Shown here: piece by piece, positions 25,798-36,400 of the stretch
Layout: the number at the start of each line of letters is the position of its first letter
Position numbering within the stretch: the stretch's first letter is position 1
Assembly: GCA_024682415.1 (NCBI GenBank)
Contig: JAIKZG010000018.1
Location: 50,404-114,403, forward strand
Origin: Prevotella sp.
GTDB taxonomy: Bacteria > Bacteroidota > Bacteroidia > Bacteroidales > Bacteroidaceae
Length of the DNA stretch: 64,000 bases
Reading direction: 5' to 3'
The notes under the pieces: generated by a model
Told to the model about the DNA's origin: nothing
Databases searched by the model: none
The model's input: the letters and a program-made list of their open reading frames with translations, nothing else
Translations under genes and position numbers: made by a program

Positions 25798-26196
25798 ATG
25801 GACATCTTCTCAAAAATCGCAGCAGGCGAAATTCCAAGTTACAAATGCGCGGAGAACGACAAGTTTTATGCTTTCCTCGACATCAATCCGCTGGTAAAGG
25901 GACATACATTGGTGATACCACGTCGTGAGGTGGACTATGTATTTGATATGGACGATGATGAGATTGCTGAATACATGGTTTTCGCTAAGAAAGTGGCAAA
26001 GGCAATAAAGCAGGTTTTCCCATGCAAAAAGGTGGGTATGGCTGTGCTCGGACTTGAAGTGCCTCACGCACACATACATCTTATCCCGATGAACTCTGAG
26101 AAAGACATGATTTTCTCTAATCCTAAGCTGGAACTCAGCGAAGAAGAATTCAAGGATGCCGCAGACAAAATTTACTCTGCTTTTCAGGCACTCTAA
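25798..26196 (+). CDS. HIT-family nucleotide hydrolase/transferase
   Basis: A 132-residue cytoplasmic protein of the Hint branch. It has IAAGEIPSYKCAENDKFYAFLDINPLVKGHTLVIPR at the start and the histidine triad PHAHIHLIPMN near residue 97-101, whose central histidine is the nucleophile towards nucleotide phosphoramidates. Normal length. Only 14 bp separate it from the next gene. Physiological substrate unknown, as for most bacterial HIT proteins. Confidence 0.9.
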   Translation: MDIFSKIAAGEIPSYKCAENDKFYAFLDINPLVKGHTLVIPRREVDYVFDMDDDEIAEYMVFAKKVAKAIKQVFPCKKVGMAVLGLEVPHAHIHLIPMNSEKDMIFSNPKLELSEEEFKDAADKIYSAFQAL

Positions 26197-26210
26197 ATAT
26201 TGATAAACGT

Positions 26211-26828
26211 ATGAAGATATTTGCAGTAGGATTAAACTATGCTCAGCACAATAAAGAGCTTGATGGAACGTTAAATAAACCAGAAGAGCCTGTGATTTTC
26301 ACTAAGCCTGACTCTGCCGTGCTCAATCAGCACAAGCCTTTCTTTATTCCAGATGATCTGGGGCAGATTGACTATGAGGCAGAGGTGGTTGTGCGTATCT
26401 GTAAGCTCGGCAAGAATATTCCTCAAAGGTTTGCCCATAGATATTACGATGCTGTGAGCCTCGGCATTGATTTCACGGCGCGTGAATTGCAGCGCAGACT
26501 GCGAAGCGAAGGTAAGCCATGGGAAATGTGCAAAGGCTTTGACGGCTCGGCTGCTATTGGCGACTGGGTGGAGCTCGACAAGTTCAGAGATGTGCAGGCA
26601 ATACATTTTCATCTCGACGTGAATGGCAAGACTGTGCAGGACAGTTGTACAAGCGAAATGCTTTACAAGGTGGATGAACTCATAGCCTACATAAGCAAAT
26701 ATATTACTCTGAAGACAGGCGACTGGCTCTTTACCGGCACTCCGTCAGGAGTAGGACCGGTGCATATCGACGACCATCTGGAGGGCTATCTGGAAGATCG
26801 GAAGGTATTGGAGTTTAATTGCAAATAA
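26211..26828 (+). CDS. Fumarylacetoacetate hydrolase-family protein
   Basis: A 205-residue cytoplasmic enzyme of the FAH superfamily. KIFAVGLNYAQHNKEL opens the fold, DYEAEVVVRI supplies acidic metal ligands, GIDFTARELQRRLRSEGKPWEMCKGFDGSAAIGDW is the characteristic central block, and LKTGDWLFTGTPSGVGPV the C-terminal one. Members act as acylpyruvases, oxaloacetate decarboxylases/tautomerases or hydratases; the exact activity cannot be read off. It follows the HIT gene closely and its end abuts the start region of porU. Confidence 0.85.
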   Translation: MKIFAVGLNYAQHNKELDGTLNKPEEPVIFTKPDSAVLNQHKPFFIPDDLGQIDYEAEVVVRICKLGKNIPQRFAHRYYDAVSLGIDFTARELQRRLRSEGKPWEMCKGFDGSAAIGDWVELDKFRDVQAIHFHLDVNGKTVQDSCTSEMLYKVDELIAYISKYITLKTGDWLFTGTPSGVGPVHIDDHLEGYLEDRKVLEFNCK

Positions 26829-26848
26829 AAACCATACACATAATATAT

Positions 26849-29800
26849 ATGATGAAGAGGGTGGTAAGGATATTATTGATGGCATTACTGCTGCTGCATA
26901 CCAACATAGTGGATGCGCAGAAATTCTTTAATCTTACTGCCGAGGAGGTGAAGATAGATTCTACGCTTCCGCGCTTCACATATTCAGTGCCGCTGCCTCA
27001 GAATTGTCATGATTCGGTTTATACGGCTCAGATTCTTTACCCTGAGTTTATAGATATGACAACGAAGGATGTAGCGGCTTATCATGCTCTCTCGGTTGAG
27101 GCTCTTCCTGCCTTGCCGAGAGTGGGGCAGAGAATCGTTTCCGAGCGTGGAAAGAAAACTTTGGTGTGCAGTCTTTCTCCGCTTGTTTATCGTAACGGCA
27201 AATATCAGTTGCTCGTGAGTTTCATGCTCGACATTAAGTCGAAGCCGTTGGCGCGCTCACGACAGAAACAGATGGCGAAAACTCGTGCTGCTAATGCTGC
27301 TGACAGATACGCAGCCCATTCGGTGCTCGCCGATGGCTCATGGGCGAAGATAAGAGTGAAGCAGACTGGTGTTTACCAGCTTACGAATGAATTGATAAGA
27401 AAGGCGGGATTTAATGATCTTGCTCATGTAAAGGTATATGGCTATGGAGGATATTTGCAGAATGAAGCTCTTGACGCTGACGAACTGCGCAGAACGGACG
27501 ACTTGAAGGAAGTGCCGCTTTGCATTGTTGATGGCAAAAGGCTGTTTTATGCCAAAGGGTCTGTTTCGTGGAGTTCTAGCAATGCCCTGCGACGTACACG
27601 CAACCCTTATTCTGACTATGGATATTATTTCATAACACAGTCGAAAGAAGAACCGCTGACGGTGGATTCTTCTGAATTTATAAGTTCTTTTTATCCTTCT
27701 GCCGACGATTATCATGAGATTTATGAAGTAGATAAATTTTCATGGTTTAATGGTGGCAGAAATCTATTTGACGGTGAAACAATCTCTGAAGGGGCAACCC
27801 GTGATTATATATTCACTAATAGGGCGAAAGCAGAAAAGGCTCGTCTTTCGGTAAATGCCACGTCAAACGTTGTGACAGAGTTTGAGGTGTTGCTTAATGG
27901 TAAGGTAATAGGCACGCAACGCACTCCTAGACTTGGCACATACGATAAGGCTTCGGCGAGCAGTAAAGTGTATGATGTAGACGGATTACAGTCTGCTGAT
28001 ACCGTTTCCATTCATGTGTTGAGTGGCGGCACGCTCAGGCTTGATTATATTTCCTTCGCTTATTCAGCTCCATGCGAAGCACCTGTTTTAAAAGGTTTGC
28101 AGGCAAAGGTGCCTGAATATGTCTACAATATTACAAATCAGGATCATCATGCCGATGTGCAGGCTGACATGGTGATAATAATACCGACTTCACAGAAATT
28201 GTTGAAACAGGCTCAAAGGCTGAAAGCTTTCCATGAAACTCATGATTCGTTGAGCGTGAATATCGTGCCAGCTGATGAGCTATATAATGAATTTTCAAGC
28301 GGTACTCCTGATGCCAACGCTTATCGCCGTTATCTTAAAATGCTCTACGACAGAGCAAATTCGGCAGATGAAATGCCTAAGTATCTGCTTCTTTTCGGTG
28401 ATTGCTCGTTTGACAACAGAATGCTGACATCACCGATGAGAAATGAGAATACAGATGATTATCTGCTTTGTTTTGAAAGTGAGAATTCATTTAATGCCGT
28501 AAACTGCTATGTGGATGACTGCTGGTTTGCCTTGCTTGATGATGGCGAGGGCACAAATCCGCAGACTAATGATTTGCTTGATGTGGCTGTGGGGCGTTTC
28601 CCTGTGCTCACTGCCGATGAAGCAAAGGTGATGGTGGATAAGACGATAGATTATGTCACCAACAATAATGCTGGCGACTGGCAGAACACTTGTCTTTTCA
28701 TGGGCGACGACGGCAATGACAATCTTCACATGAAAGACGCTGACGACGCTGCTAATGACGTTATGGCGCGTCATCCTGAAATGAATGTGAAAAAGCTCAT
28801 GTGGGACGCATATAAAATAGTTACTGCTTCTGATGGCAATTCTTATCCTGAGGTAACTAAGCTTATAAGGCAGCAACAGCAGAAAGGCGCGCTGATAATG
28901 GATTACGCAGGTCATGGTCGTCCAGATCAGTTGTCGCATGAGAAGATATTATTCCTTAATGATTTCAAGAATTTCAGTAATAAAAATCTGCCGTTGTGGA
29001 TAACAGCTTCATGCGACATCATGCCTTTTGACGCTCCGGAGGAAAATATTGGTGAAGCAGCGGTTTTGAATGCCAATGGTGGAGCTTTGGCGTTTTTCGG
29101 TACTACGCGTACGGTTTACGCTGACAAGAACCGACTTATCAATATGGCTTATCTGCGCTATGTGCTCGGTGAAAGCAATGGCAAGCGCAACACAATCGGT
29201 GAGGCGCAGCGACTGGCTAAGAATTATCTCACGACTTCGGGTGCTGATATTTCTAATAACAAGCTGCAATACTCTTTGCTTGGCGATCCTGCCATCGCGC
29301 TGAATATGCCTGTGGAGAAAATCGTTATCGACTCTATAAATGGAATGGCTGTGGGAGATAATTCTTCTTATGCTCAACTAAAGGCTGGCAGCATCGTAAG
29401 AGTAAGCGGACATATCCATGGACATGAGGATTTCAATGGTGTTGTTTCCGCAACAGTTCATGACGCTGAGGAACAAATTACTTGTCTGTTTAATCAGGAG
29501 AATGAGGCTGACGAGCCATTCATTTTTAAAGACCGAACAAAGAATCTTTATAGCGGCTCAAATGTGGTGAAGAACGGAAAATTTTCATTCTCTTTCGCAG
29601 TGCCTAAGGACATAAGCTATAGTAATGGTAACGGACTTATAAATGTGTATGCCGTGAATGATGAAAAAACAGTTACTGCCAACGGATATAATGAGGATTT
29701 CATTGTGGGTGGCGACGCTGTTGCAGATAACGACTCAATAGGGCCTTCTGTGTATTGCTATCTCAATTCTCCTTCGTTCGTGGATGGAGGTAATGTAAAC

Positions 29801-30391
29801 AAGACTCCTTATTTCGTGGCGCAGATTTCTGATAAGGACGGTATAAATACCACAGGCAATGGTATTGGGCATGACTTGCAGCTTGTCATTGATAATCAGA
29901 CTTCGCAGACGTATATTCTGAATAATAATTTCACTTATGATTTCGGGTCTTATACATCGGGTTCTACTTATTATTCTTTGCCAGAACTTTCGGTGGGAAC
30001 CCATAAGTTGCAGTTCCGTGCATGGGACATATATAACAACTCATCAACCACTACTCTTACGTTTAATGTCGTAGAAGGTCTTGCGCCTCGGTTTTTTGAC
30101 GTGAACTGTACTCACAATCCGGCTACCACAACTACGACTTTCGTTATCACCCACGACAGAATGGGCAGCAATATGAATGTGGAACTGGAAGTGTTTGACA
30201 TGAGCGGACGCATACTTTGGAAACACTCCGAGAATGGAGTGAGCGCGGATAATGCTTATAGCGTAAACTGGGATTTAACTATGAACGGAGGCTCAAAGTT
30301 GCAGACGGGCGTTTATCTTTATCGCGCGCGAATATCAAGTGACGGAAGCAGCAAGGCTTCTAAGGCAAAGAAACTTATTGTAATACAATAA
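26849..30391 (+). CDS. porU: Type IX secretion system sortase
   Basis: A protein of about 1180 residues with a signal peptide ending ...NIVDAQ. It is a gingipain-type C25 cysteine peptidase that, in the type IX system, removes the C-terminal sorting domain of cargo proteins at the cell surface and couples them to lipopolysaccharide. The catalytic His lies in DYAGHGRPDQLS (about residue 688) and the catalytic Cys in WITASCDIMPFD (about residue 721); a beta-rich N-terminal prodomain-like region precedes them. The C-terminal part is Ig-like and ends with SVNWDLTMNGGSKLQTGVYLYRARI, like a type IX sorting domain, as is typical of PorU. The start is placed at MMKRVVRIL; earlier Met gives a poorer signal peptide. 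porV follows 46 bp downstream. Confidence 0.92.
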   Translation: MMKRVVRILLMALLLLHTNIVDAQKFFNLTAEEVKIDSTLPRFTYSVPLPQNCHDSVYTAQILYPEFIDMTTKDVAAYHALSVEALPALPRVGQRIVSERGKKTLVCSLSPLVYRNGKYQLLVSFMLDIKSKPLARSRQKQMAKTRAANAADRYAAHSVLADGSWAKIRVKQTGVYQLTNELIRKAGFNDLAHVKVYGYGGYLQNEALDADELRRTDDLKEVPLCIVDGKRLFYAKGSVSWSSSNALRRTRNPYSDYGYYFITQSKEEPLTVDSSEFISSFYPSADDYHEIYEVDKFSWFNGGRNLFDGETISEGATRDYIFTNRAKAEKARLSVNATSNVVTEFEVLLNGKVIGTQRTPRLGTYDKASASSKVYDVDGLQSADTVSIHVLSGGTLRLDYISFAYSAPCEAPVLKGLQAKVPEYVYNITNQDHHADVQADMVIIIPTSQKLLKQAQRLKAFHETHDSLSVNIVPADELYNEFSSGTPDANAYRRYLKMLYDRANSADEMPKYLLLFGDCSFDNRMLTSPMRNENTDDYLLCFESENSFNAVNCYVDDCWFALLDDGEGTNPQTNDLLDVAVGRFPVLTADEAKVMVDKTIDYVTNNNAGDWQNTCLFMGDDGNDNLHMKDADDAANDVMARHPEMNVKKLMWDAYKIVTASDGNSYPEVTKLIRQQQQKGALIMDYAGHGRPDQLSHEKILFLNDFKNFSNKNLPLWITASCDIMPFDAPEENIGEAAVLNANGGALAFFGTTRTVYADKNRLINMAYLRYVLGESNGKRNTIGEAQRLAKNYLTTSGADISNNKLQYSLLGDPAIALNMPVEKIVIDSINGMAVGDNSSYAQLKAGSIVRVSGHIHGHEDFNGVVSATVHDAEEQITCLFNQENEADEPFIFKDRTKNLYSGSNVVKNGKFSFSFAVPKDISYSNGNGLINVYAVNDEKTVTANGYNEDFIVGGDAVADNDSIGPSVYCYLNSPSFVDGGNVNKTPYFVAQISDKDGINTTGNGIGHDLQLVIDNQTSQTYILNNNFTYDFGSYTSGSTYYSLPELSVGTHKLQFRAWDIYNNSSTTTLTFNVVEGLAPRFFDVNCTHNPATTTTTFVITHDRMGSNMNVELEVFDMSGRILWKHSENGVSADNAYSVNWDLTMNGGSKLQTGVYLYRARISSDGSSKASKAKKLIVIQ

Positions 30392-30437
30392 AATCAGCTC
30401 TCTTTCGTTTTTTATAGTGTAAGCGAAAACGTAAAAA

Positions 30438-31613
30438 ATGAACAAGACAATAAAGACTATATTGGTGGTCTGTACTGGCTTGCTGCCTTTGCAGACTGTT
30501 ATGGCTCAGGACGATTTGAAGGAGAATATGTTTAATCCTGTCAATACTGCCGTAACTTCACAGATGATAGCCCCCGACGCTCGTGCGGCAGGTATGGGCG
30601 ATGTGGGCGCGGCTACCGATCCTGATGTGAATTCTCAGTATTGGAATCCTGCCAAATATCCTTTCTGTATAAGCAGAGCTGGGGTGTCGCTCAACTACAC
30701 TCCGTGGCTGCGTCAGTTGGTTAATGATATTAATTTAGCTTATGTGTCAGGATATTATCGCATTGGTGATTATTCTGCCGTTTCCGCTTCATTGCGTTAT
30801 TTCTCTCTTGGCGAGGTTATGACGAGTGAAGATGAAAACAGCATGACAATCAATCCATACGAAATGTCTATCGACTTGGGTTATTCACTTATGCTCAGCG
30901 AGAAATTCTCTCTCGGTGCTGCCGTGCGTTGGATTTATTCTGATCTCACTTATGATTATCATGAGGACACATCGCCTGGGGCTGCCTTTGCTGCCGACAT
31001 CGCCTGCTATTATCAGAACTATCTTAATATTGGTCAGCGCGAGTGTCAGTTGGGATTGGGCTTGAATATATCTAATATCGGTAGTAAGATTAATATGGGC
31101 AATGATGATCGCAGCGAGTTTATCCCTACCAATCTTCGCCTTGGAGCATCGCTGATGATACCTATAGATGAATACAACCGCTTCATGATTGCTGCCGACG
31201 CAAACAAACTGCTTGTGCCTACTTATCCTCAAAAGGAAGCAAACGAGTCGGAAGAGGCTTACCAGGATCGTGTGCAGAAAGACTATTATGATGTTTCTTC
31301 TATCGGAGGAATATTCAAAAGCCTTCATGACGCTCCTAACGGATTTAAGGAGGAGATGCAAGAGGTGCAGTGGAGCTTGGGCGCAGAATATGTTTACCAC
31401 GACCAGTTCAGTTTGCGTGCTGGTTATCATCACGAGAGCGAGAACAAAGGTAATCGCAAATATTTCACTGTCGGCGCAGGTTTCCGCATGAGTGCTTTCT
31501 CGCTTGATGCGGGCTATGTAATTGCCACGGCAAAGAGTAATCCGCTCGACCAGACATTGCGCTTCTCGCTCACATTTGATATGGACGGAATAAAAGATTT
31601 GTTTAAAAGATAA
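30438..31613 (+). CDS. porV: Type IX secretion outer membrane shuttle protein
   Basis: A 391-residue outer membrane beta-barrel with a signal peptide ending ...QTVMAQ. The block MIAPDARAAGMGDVGAATDPDVNSQYWNPAKYPF is the hallmark of PorV/LptO, a FadL-like barrel that receives cargo from the SprA translocon and hands it to the sortase PorU. Repeated amphipathic strands (FSLRAGYHHESENKGNRKYFTVGAGFRMSAFSLDAGY) run to the end of the barrel. Its position behind porU supports both assignments. ispF follows 11 bp downstream. Confidence 0.93.
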   Translation: MNKTIKTILVVCTGLLPLQTVMAQDDLKENMFNPVNTAVTSQMIAPDARAAGMGDVGAATDPDVNSQYWNPAKYPFCISRAGVSLNYTPWLRQLVNDINLAYVSGYYRIGDYSAVSASLRYFSLGEVMTSEDENSMTINPYEMSIDLGYSLMLSEKFSLGAAVRWIYSDLTYDYHEDTSPGAAFAADIACYYQNYLNIGQRECQLGLGLNISNIGSKINMGNDDRSEFIPTNLRLGASLMIPIDEYNRFMIAADANKLLVPTYPQKEANESEEAYQDRVQKDYYDVSSIGGIFKSLHDAPNGFKEEMQEVQWSLGAEYVYHDQFSLRAGYHHESENKGNRKYFTVGAGFRMSAFSLDAGYVIATAKSNPLDQTLRFSLTFDMDGIKDLFKR

Positions 31614-31624
31614 GTATAGAAAAT

Positions 31625-32098
31625 ATGATAAGAGTAGGAATGGGATACGATGTCCATAAACTTGTGGAAGGAAGAGATTTATGGCTCGGAGGAATAAAGA
31701 TAGATCATAGCTTGGGCTTACTTGGCCATAGCGATGCCGATGTGCTTATTCATGCCATCTGCGATGCGTTGCTTGGAGCTGCCAATATGCGCGATATAGG
31801 TTATCATTTTCCCGATACAGCCGACAGTACTCTTGATATAGATAGCAAAATATTATTGAAAAAGACAGTAGAGCTGATTGCCACAAAGGGTTATCATGTA
31901 GGCAATATAGATGCTACGGTGTGCGCGGAGCGTCCTAAACTCAATCCTCATGTTCCGGCAATGAAAGCGTGTCTTGCGGAAGTTATAGGAACTGATGAGG
32001 ACAACATTTCCATAAAAGCTACGACTACTGAAAAACTTGGTTTTACAGGGCGTGAGGAAGGCATTTCTGCCTATGCTGTCTGCCTGATAGAGAAATAG
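31625..32098 (+). CDS. ispF: 2-C-methyl-D-erythritol 2,4-cyclodiphosphate synthase
   Basis: A 157-residue enzyme of the non-mevalonate isoprenoid pathway. It converts CDP-ME 2-phosphate to the cyclic diphosphate. GMGYDVHKL gives the metal ligands Asp and His, LGLLGHSDADVLIHAICDALLGA the second ligand and the flexible loop, DIGYHFPD the third motif, and KATTTEKLGFTGREEGISAYAVCLI the C-terminal signature. Normal length. It ends at a terminator shared with the convergent chromate transporter genes. Confidence 0.96.
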   Translation: MIRVGMGYDVHKLVEGRDLWLGGIKIDHSLGLLGHSDADVLIHAICDALLGAANMRDIGYHFPDTADSTLDIDSKILLKKTVELIATKGYHVGNIDATVCAERPKLNPHVPAMKACLAEVIGTDEDNISIKATTTEKLGFTGREEGISAYAVCLIEK

Positions 32099-32147
32099 CG
32101 CATTTTATAATTACAGGCAAATATATAGTAATAGATATAATAAAAAG

Positions 32148-32187
32148 AAGGCGTGTCGAGGAAATCTCAACACGCCTTTTGCTTTGT
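32148..32187. terminator. Terminator between ispF and the chromate transporter pair
   Basis: AAGGCGTGT-...-ACACGCCTT around an inner GAG/CTC pair, with A-rich sequence before it and T-rich sequence after it, so it can serve both converging transcripts. Confidence 0.75.
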
Positions 32188-32189
32188 TT

Positions 32190-32765
32190 TTAGTAAAGCA
32201 GCATGAGGCCGGCAAAAGCCGCCCAACATATCATTTTTATTGGATTGATTTTCAATAGTTGAGTTCCGATGTAAGATGCGACGAACAAAGCTACACTTAT
32301 CCAAAACTGCCACGGATTTACTGATGGTGAACTGAAGTTCTCAGGAGTGAGAAGCAGAAGCGTGGCTGCCGCAAGCAGTCCTACGACGGCTGGACGCAAA
32401 CCTGAGAATATGCTCTGTACGGCAGGTGTGTTCATGTATTTCATGAAGAGCTTAGCTATAAGAATCATGATTATGAACGACGGCAATACAAGAGCTATTG
32501 TCGTTGTCGCTGATCCGAGGATGGAGATTAACTCACCATAACCAGCGTTGCGCACTGCTTCATATCCGCAATAGGTGGCAGAGTTGATACCGATAGGTCC
32601 AGGAGTCATCTGGCTGACAGCCACGATGTTGGTAAACTCGGCTGTGGAAAGCCAATGATGACGATACACCGTTTCTGTCTGAATGAGCGACAACATTCCG
32701 TAGCCGCCTCCGAAACCGAACAGACCTATTATGAAGAATGTGTAGAAGAGTTGTAGAAATATCAT
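32190..32765 (-). CDS. Chromate transporter (CHR) domain protein, second half-size subunit
   Basis: A 191-residue membrane protein of the short-chain CHR family. LFYTFFIIGLFGFGGGYGMLSLIQTETV (with the FGGGY motif), MTPGPIGINSATYCGYE and LRPAVVGLLAAATLLLL are the standard motifs. Half-size CHR proteins occur as adjacent pairs with opposite topology and together form one transporter; some export chromate, but many are of unknown substrate. The start MIFLQLFY is preferred, since the longer frame overlaps the upstream gene. Paired with the gene 31 bp upstream. Confidence 0.88.
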   Translation of the reverse strand: MIFLQLFYTFFIIGLFGFGGGYGMLSLIQTETVYRHHWLSTAEFTNIVAVSQMTPGPIGINSATYCGYEAVRNAGYGELISILGSATTTIALVLPSFIIMILIAKLFMKYMNTPAVQSIFSGLRPAVVGLLAAATLLLLTPENFSSPSVNPWQFWISVALFVASYIGTQLLKINPIKMICWAAFAGLMLLY

Positions 32766-32796
32766 ATTCTTTGTTTCTCTGTCGATAAATGTAGAA

Positions 32797-33366
32797 TTAT
32801 TGTTCTTTGCTTTCCTGCTGTTCGTCGTCGGAATTGACAAACAGACCATATATATAGCCACCTAAGCCGGCAGCGATGATAATCCAGATAGGATTAACGT
32901 GCATTGCCCATATCAGCAACGCGCCGCCGATTGGAATCCAGCAGTTGGCAAGATTTATGTGTGTAGTCTTTGCCAGGCTGAATGTAGGAGCAGCTATCAA
33001 TGCCACCACCGCGGGGCGAATGCCGCGAAACATTGCCTGTACCATGGCATTGTCTTCAAACTGATTGAAGAACATGGCAATGAGCAGAATTATGAGAAAA
33101 GAGGGCAGGGCAGTGCCGAGAGCAGTGCAGATAGCGCCACGCATCTTGCGCAGCTTATAGCCTATGAATACGCTGATGTTGATGGCAAACACGCCGGGGC
33201 AACTCTGCGCAATGGCAAGCATATCTACAAATTCTTCCTTGCTCACCCATTTCTTCTTTTCCACCACTTCTGCTTCTATGAGTGGAATCATGGCGTATCC
33301 ACCCCCAAGGGTGAATGCGCCAATCTTAAAGAATGTCTTGAAACTTTTAGAATAAAATTTATCCAA
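32797..33366 (-). CDS. Chromate transporter (CHR) domain protein, first half-size subunit
   Basis: A 189-residue membrane protein. SFKTFFKIGAFTLGGGYAMIPLIEAEVV, LAIAQSCPGVFAINISVFIGYKL and FRGIRPAVVALIAAPTFSLAK are the CHR-family motifs. The acidic C-terminus (NSDDEQQESKEQ) is cytoplasmic if topology follows the family. It precedes its partner subunit and lies 54 bp downstream of purL on the same strand. Chromate as the substrate is only a family-level inference. Confidence 0.88.
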   Translation of the reverse strand: MDKFYSKSFKTFFKIGAFTLGGGYAMIPLIEAEVVEKKKWVSKEEFVDMLAIAQSCPGVFAINISVFIGYKLRKMRGAICTALGTALPSFLIILLIAMFFNQFEDNAMVQAMFRGIRPAVVALIAAPTFSLAKTTHINLANCWIPIGGALLIWAMHVNPIWIIIAAGLGGYIYGLFVNSDDEQQESKEQ

Positions 33367-33420
33367 AACTCAGTTCTTTTGTTCGTTTCTAAAATGCAAT
33401 CTCCATTTGCTTTAAGGAGA

Positions 33421-36400
33421 TTACTTCATCTTATTTTCTACCCACTTGCGGGCATTTACAAATGCTTCTATCCATGGGGTTACATCGTCGTTGCGACGAT
33501 TCTCAGGATACCATGCGTTCTGCCAAGGGAAGATGGCACGCTCTGGGTGAGGCATCATCGCGAGGTGGCGACCATCGTTGCTGCATATACCGGCAACATT
33601 ATAGTCGGAACCATTAGGATTGCCAGGATATTCAGCGTAAGAGTATTTAGCCACTACGTTGTATTTGTCTTCGCTCTCAGACAAGTGGAATTTACCCTCT
33701 CCGTGAGCTACCCAAATGCCAAGTTTGTTGCCACTCAGGCTGCCGAGCAATACGCTCTTGTTTGGCTGAATGTCGAGACCCACAAACTTGCTCTCAAACT
33801 TGTGAGAGTCGTTGTGAAGCAAGTGAGAACGATGCTCATGCTCAGGGTTGATGAGGTTGAGCTCAATCATGAGCTGACAGCCGTTGCATATACCAAGACT
33901 CAATGTGTCTTCGCGCGCATAGAACTTGTCGAGGGCTTCCTTTGCCTTAGGGTTGAAGAGGAACGCGCCTGCCCAGCCTTTTGCCGAACCGAGAACATCT
34001 GAATTAGAGAATCCGCCACAGAACACAATCATGTTTACGTCTTCCAATATCTCGCGTCCGCTGATAAGGTCGGTCATCATCACGTCTTTCACGTCGAATC
34101 CGGCGAGATACAGAGAGTAAGCCATTTCGCGCTCACCATTAGTGCCCTTCTCGCGGATGATGGCTGCTTTCACGCCTGTAGCCTCTCTGCGGTCGGCAGA
34201 AATGCCATACTGGCTGAGCTTGCCTGTGAAGTCGCTGTTAAACTTCATCTGCATTGGCTGCTTCTTGTAGTTCTCGAAACGCTTCTTAGCGCAGCCGTTG
34301 AGACTCTGCTTGCGGTCGAGGAGATAAGAAGTCTTATACCATGTGTCGCGCAGGAAGTCGATATCAAATTTCTGTTCGAAGTCGTTCTTCTTAACCACAA
34401 TCTCACGCTCATTTGGAGTAGGATAGCCAATCTTAGCGTAGCCGATACCTCTCTCCTCTAATAGCGCGCGAAGCTCATTCTTGTGCTCATCGCTCACCTG
34501 AATAACAACACCAGGGTTCTCGGCAAAGAGATTCTTCACGATGTCGTCGCTCTTGAGGTCGTGCAAGTTGATGTGCATACCGCCGTTCACATTGGCGAAT
34601 GTCATTTCAAGCAATGTGGTGATAAGGCCGCCCGCGCTGATGTCGTGACCTGCCATCACCCATCCCTTGTTGATGAGTTCCTGCACAGTTTCAAAGCAGT
34701 CTACGAAGTAGTCGGCATCGGCAACGGTAGGAACATCGCTGCCCACCTTGCCAAGCGATTGAGCAAATGCACTTCCGCCAAGCTGCTGTTCGCTGAATGA
34801 GAAGTCTATATAATATAATGATGAGTTCTTGTCGTTTACCACAACAGGTGAAACCACCTTGCGCACATCGCTCACCTCGCCGCCGCTCGTAACGATTACA
34901 GTGCCAGGAGCGATAATCTTCTCGCCGTTAGGATATTGTTGAGAGAGCGACAATGAGTCCTTACCCGTAGGAACGTTTACGCCTATTGAGATACAGAAAT
35001 CGCTCAGTGCCTGAACAGCGCTATAGAGACGAGCGTCCTCACCCTCTTGTGAACGGCAAGGCCACATCCAGTTGGCTGACAATGAAACATTGCCAAGTCC
35101 GCCCTCGATAGGTGCCCATACTATGTTGGTGAGTGATTCGGCTACAGAGAGCACCGAGCCTGCTTCTGGCGATGCCAATCCAGCCTGTGGAGCATGTCCG
35201 AGGGCAGTGGCGATACCTTTCTTTCCACGATAGTCGAGAGCTACCACGCCGCAGTCGCTCAATGGCAACTGAATCTGTCCCTGGCTCTGCTGACGTGCCA
35301 CCTTACCTGTTACTGAGCGGTCTACCTTGTTTGTAAGCCAGTCCTTGCAGGCAACAGCCTCAAGCTGAAGCATTCTCTCAAGATACTCCTCTATCTTGTC
35401 GGCAGAATATGTAGCGTTCTGATATGTGCGCTCCACTGTCTTGTCCACCATCACCGTCTTTGGAGAATGACCAAACATCTGAGCCACATCCAAATCGAAT
35501 GGTTTAACGCCGTCTTTCTGCTTGAATGAGAAGTGAGCGTCGCCTGTAGTTTCGCCTACTACGTGCATCGGGGCACGCTCTCTTTCTGCTATTTTGCGTA
35601 CATGGTCGAGATACTTTTCGTCTATGAGCAGTCCCATACGCTCCTGACTCTCGTTGGCAATGATTTCCTTTGCCGAAAGAGTCTTGTCGCCTATAGGAAG
35701 CTTGTCCATATCTATCTCACCGCCACATTCCTCTACAAGCTCCGACAAGCAGTTAAGATGACCTGCCGAGCCGTGGTCGTGGATAGAAACTACAGGGTTT
35801 TTGTCTTCTTCTACCAATGCGCGCACCAAGTTGTAGGCACGCTTCTGCATTTCAGGGTTGGCACGCTGCACAGCGTTAAGCTCTATGCCATTGCTGTATC
35901 TACCGGTATCTACTGATGAAACGCTACCGCCACCGAGTCCGATGCGATAGTTGTCGCCACCTACTACTACCACCTTGTTGCCCTTCTGAGGCTCACCCTT
36001 CAGGCAGTCGCGCTTCTTGCCGTAGCCCACGCCGCCTGCAAGCATGATTACCTTGTCGTAAGCCAACTTCTGGTCGCCCTCCTGGTGCTCGAATGTGAGC
36101 AACGAACCAGTGATAAGAGGCTGACCAAACTTGTTTCCGAAGTCGCTCGCGCCGTTAGAAGCCTTGATGAGAATCTGTTCTGGAGTCTGATACAGCCACT
36201 CTCTTACAGGAAGAATATCCTCCCAGTCGCGCGTCAGCTCGTCTTTCACGGCTTCATCCTTATCATCCAAGCGAGGATAAGAAGTCATGTAGCAGGCAGT
36301 GCCGGCTATAGGCCATGAGCCTACGCCACCGCCCATACGGTCGCGGATTTCACCGCCCGTTCCTGTAGCGGCTCCGTTGAAAGGTTCTACTGTAGTAGGG

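Noticed and set aside
32899..34002. A 367-codon plus-strand open frame
   Set aside because: It runs antisense through the chromate transporter and purL genes, both strongly identified; it has no domain or promoter.
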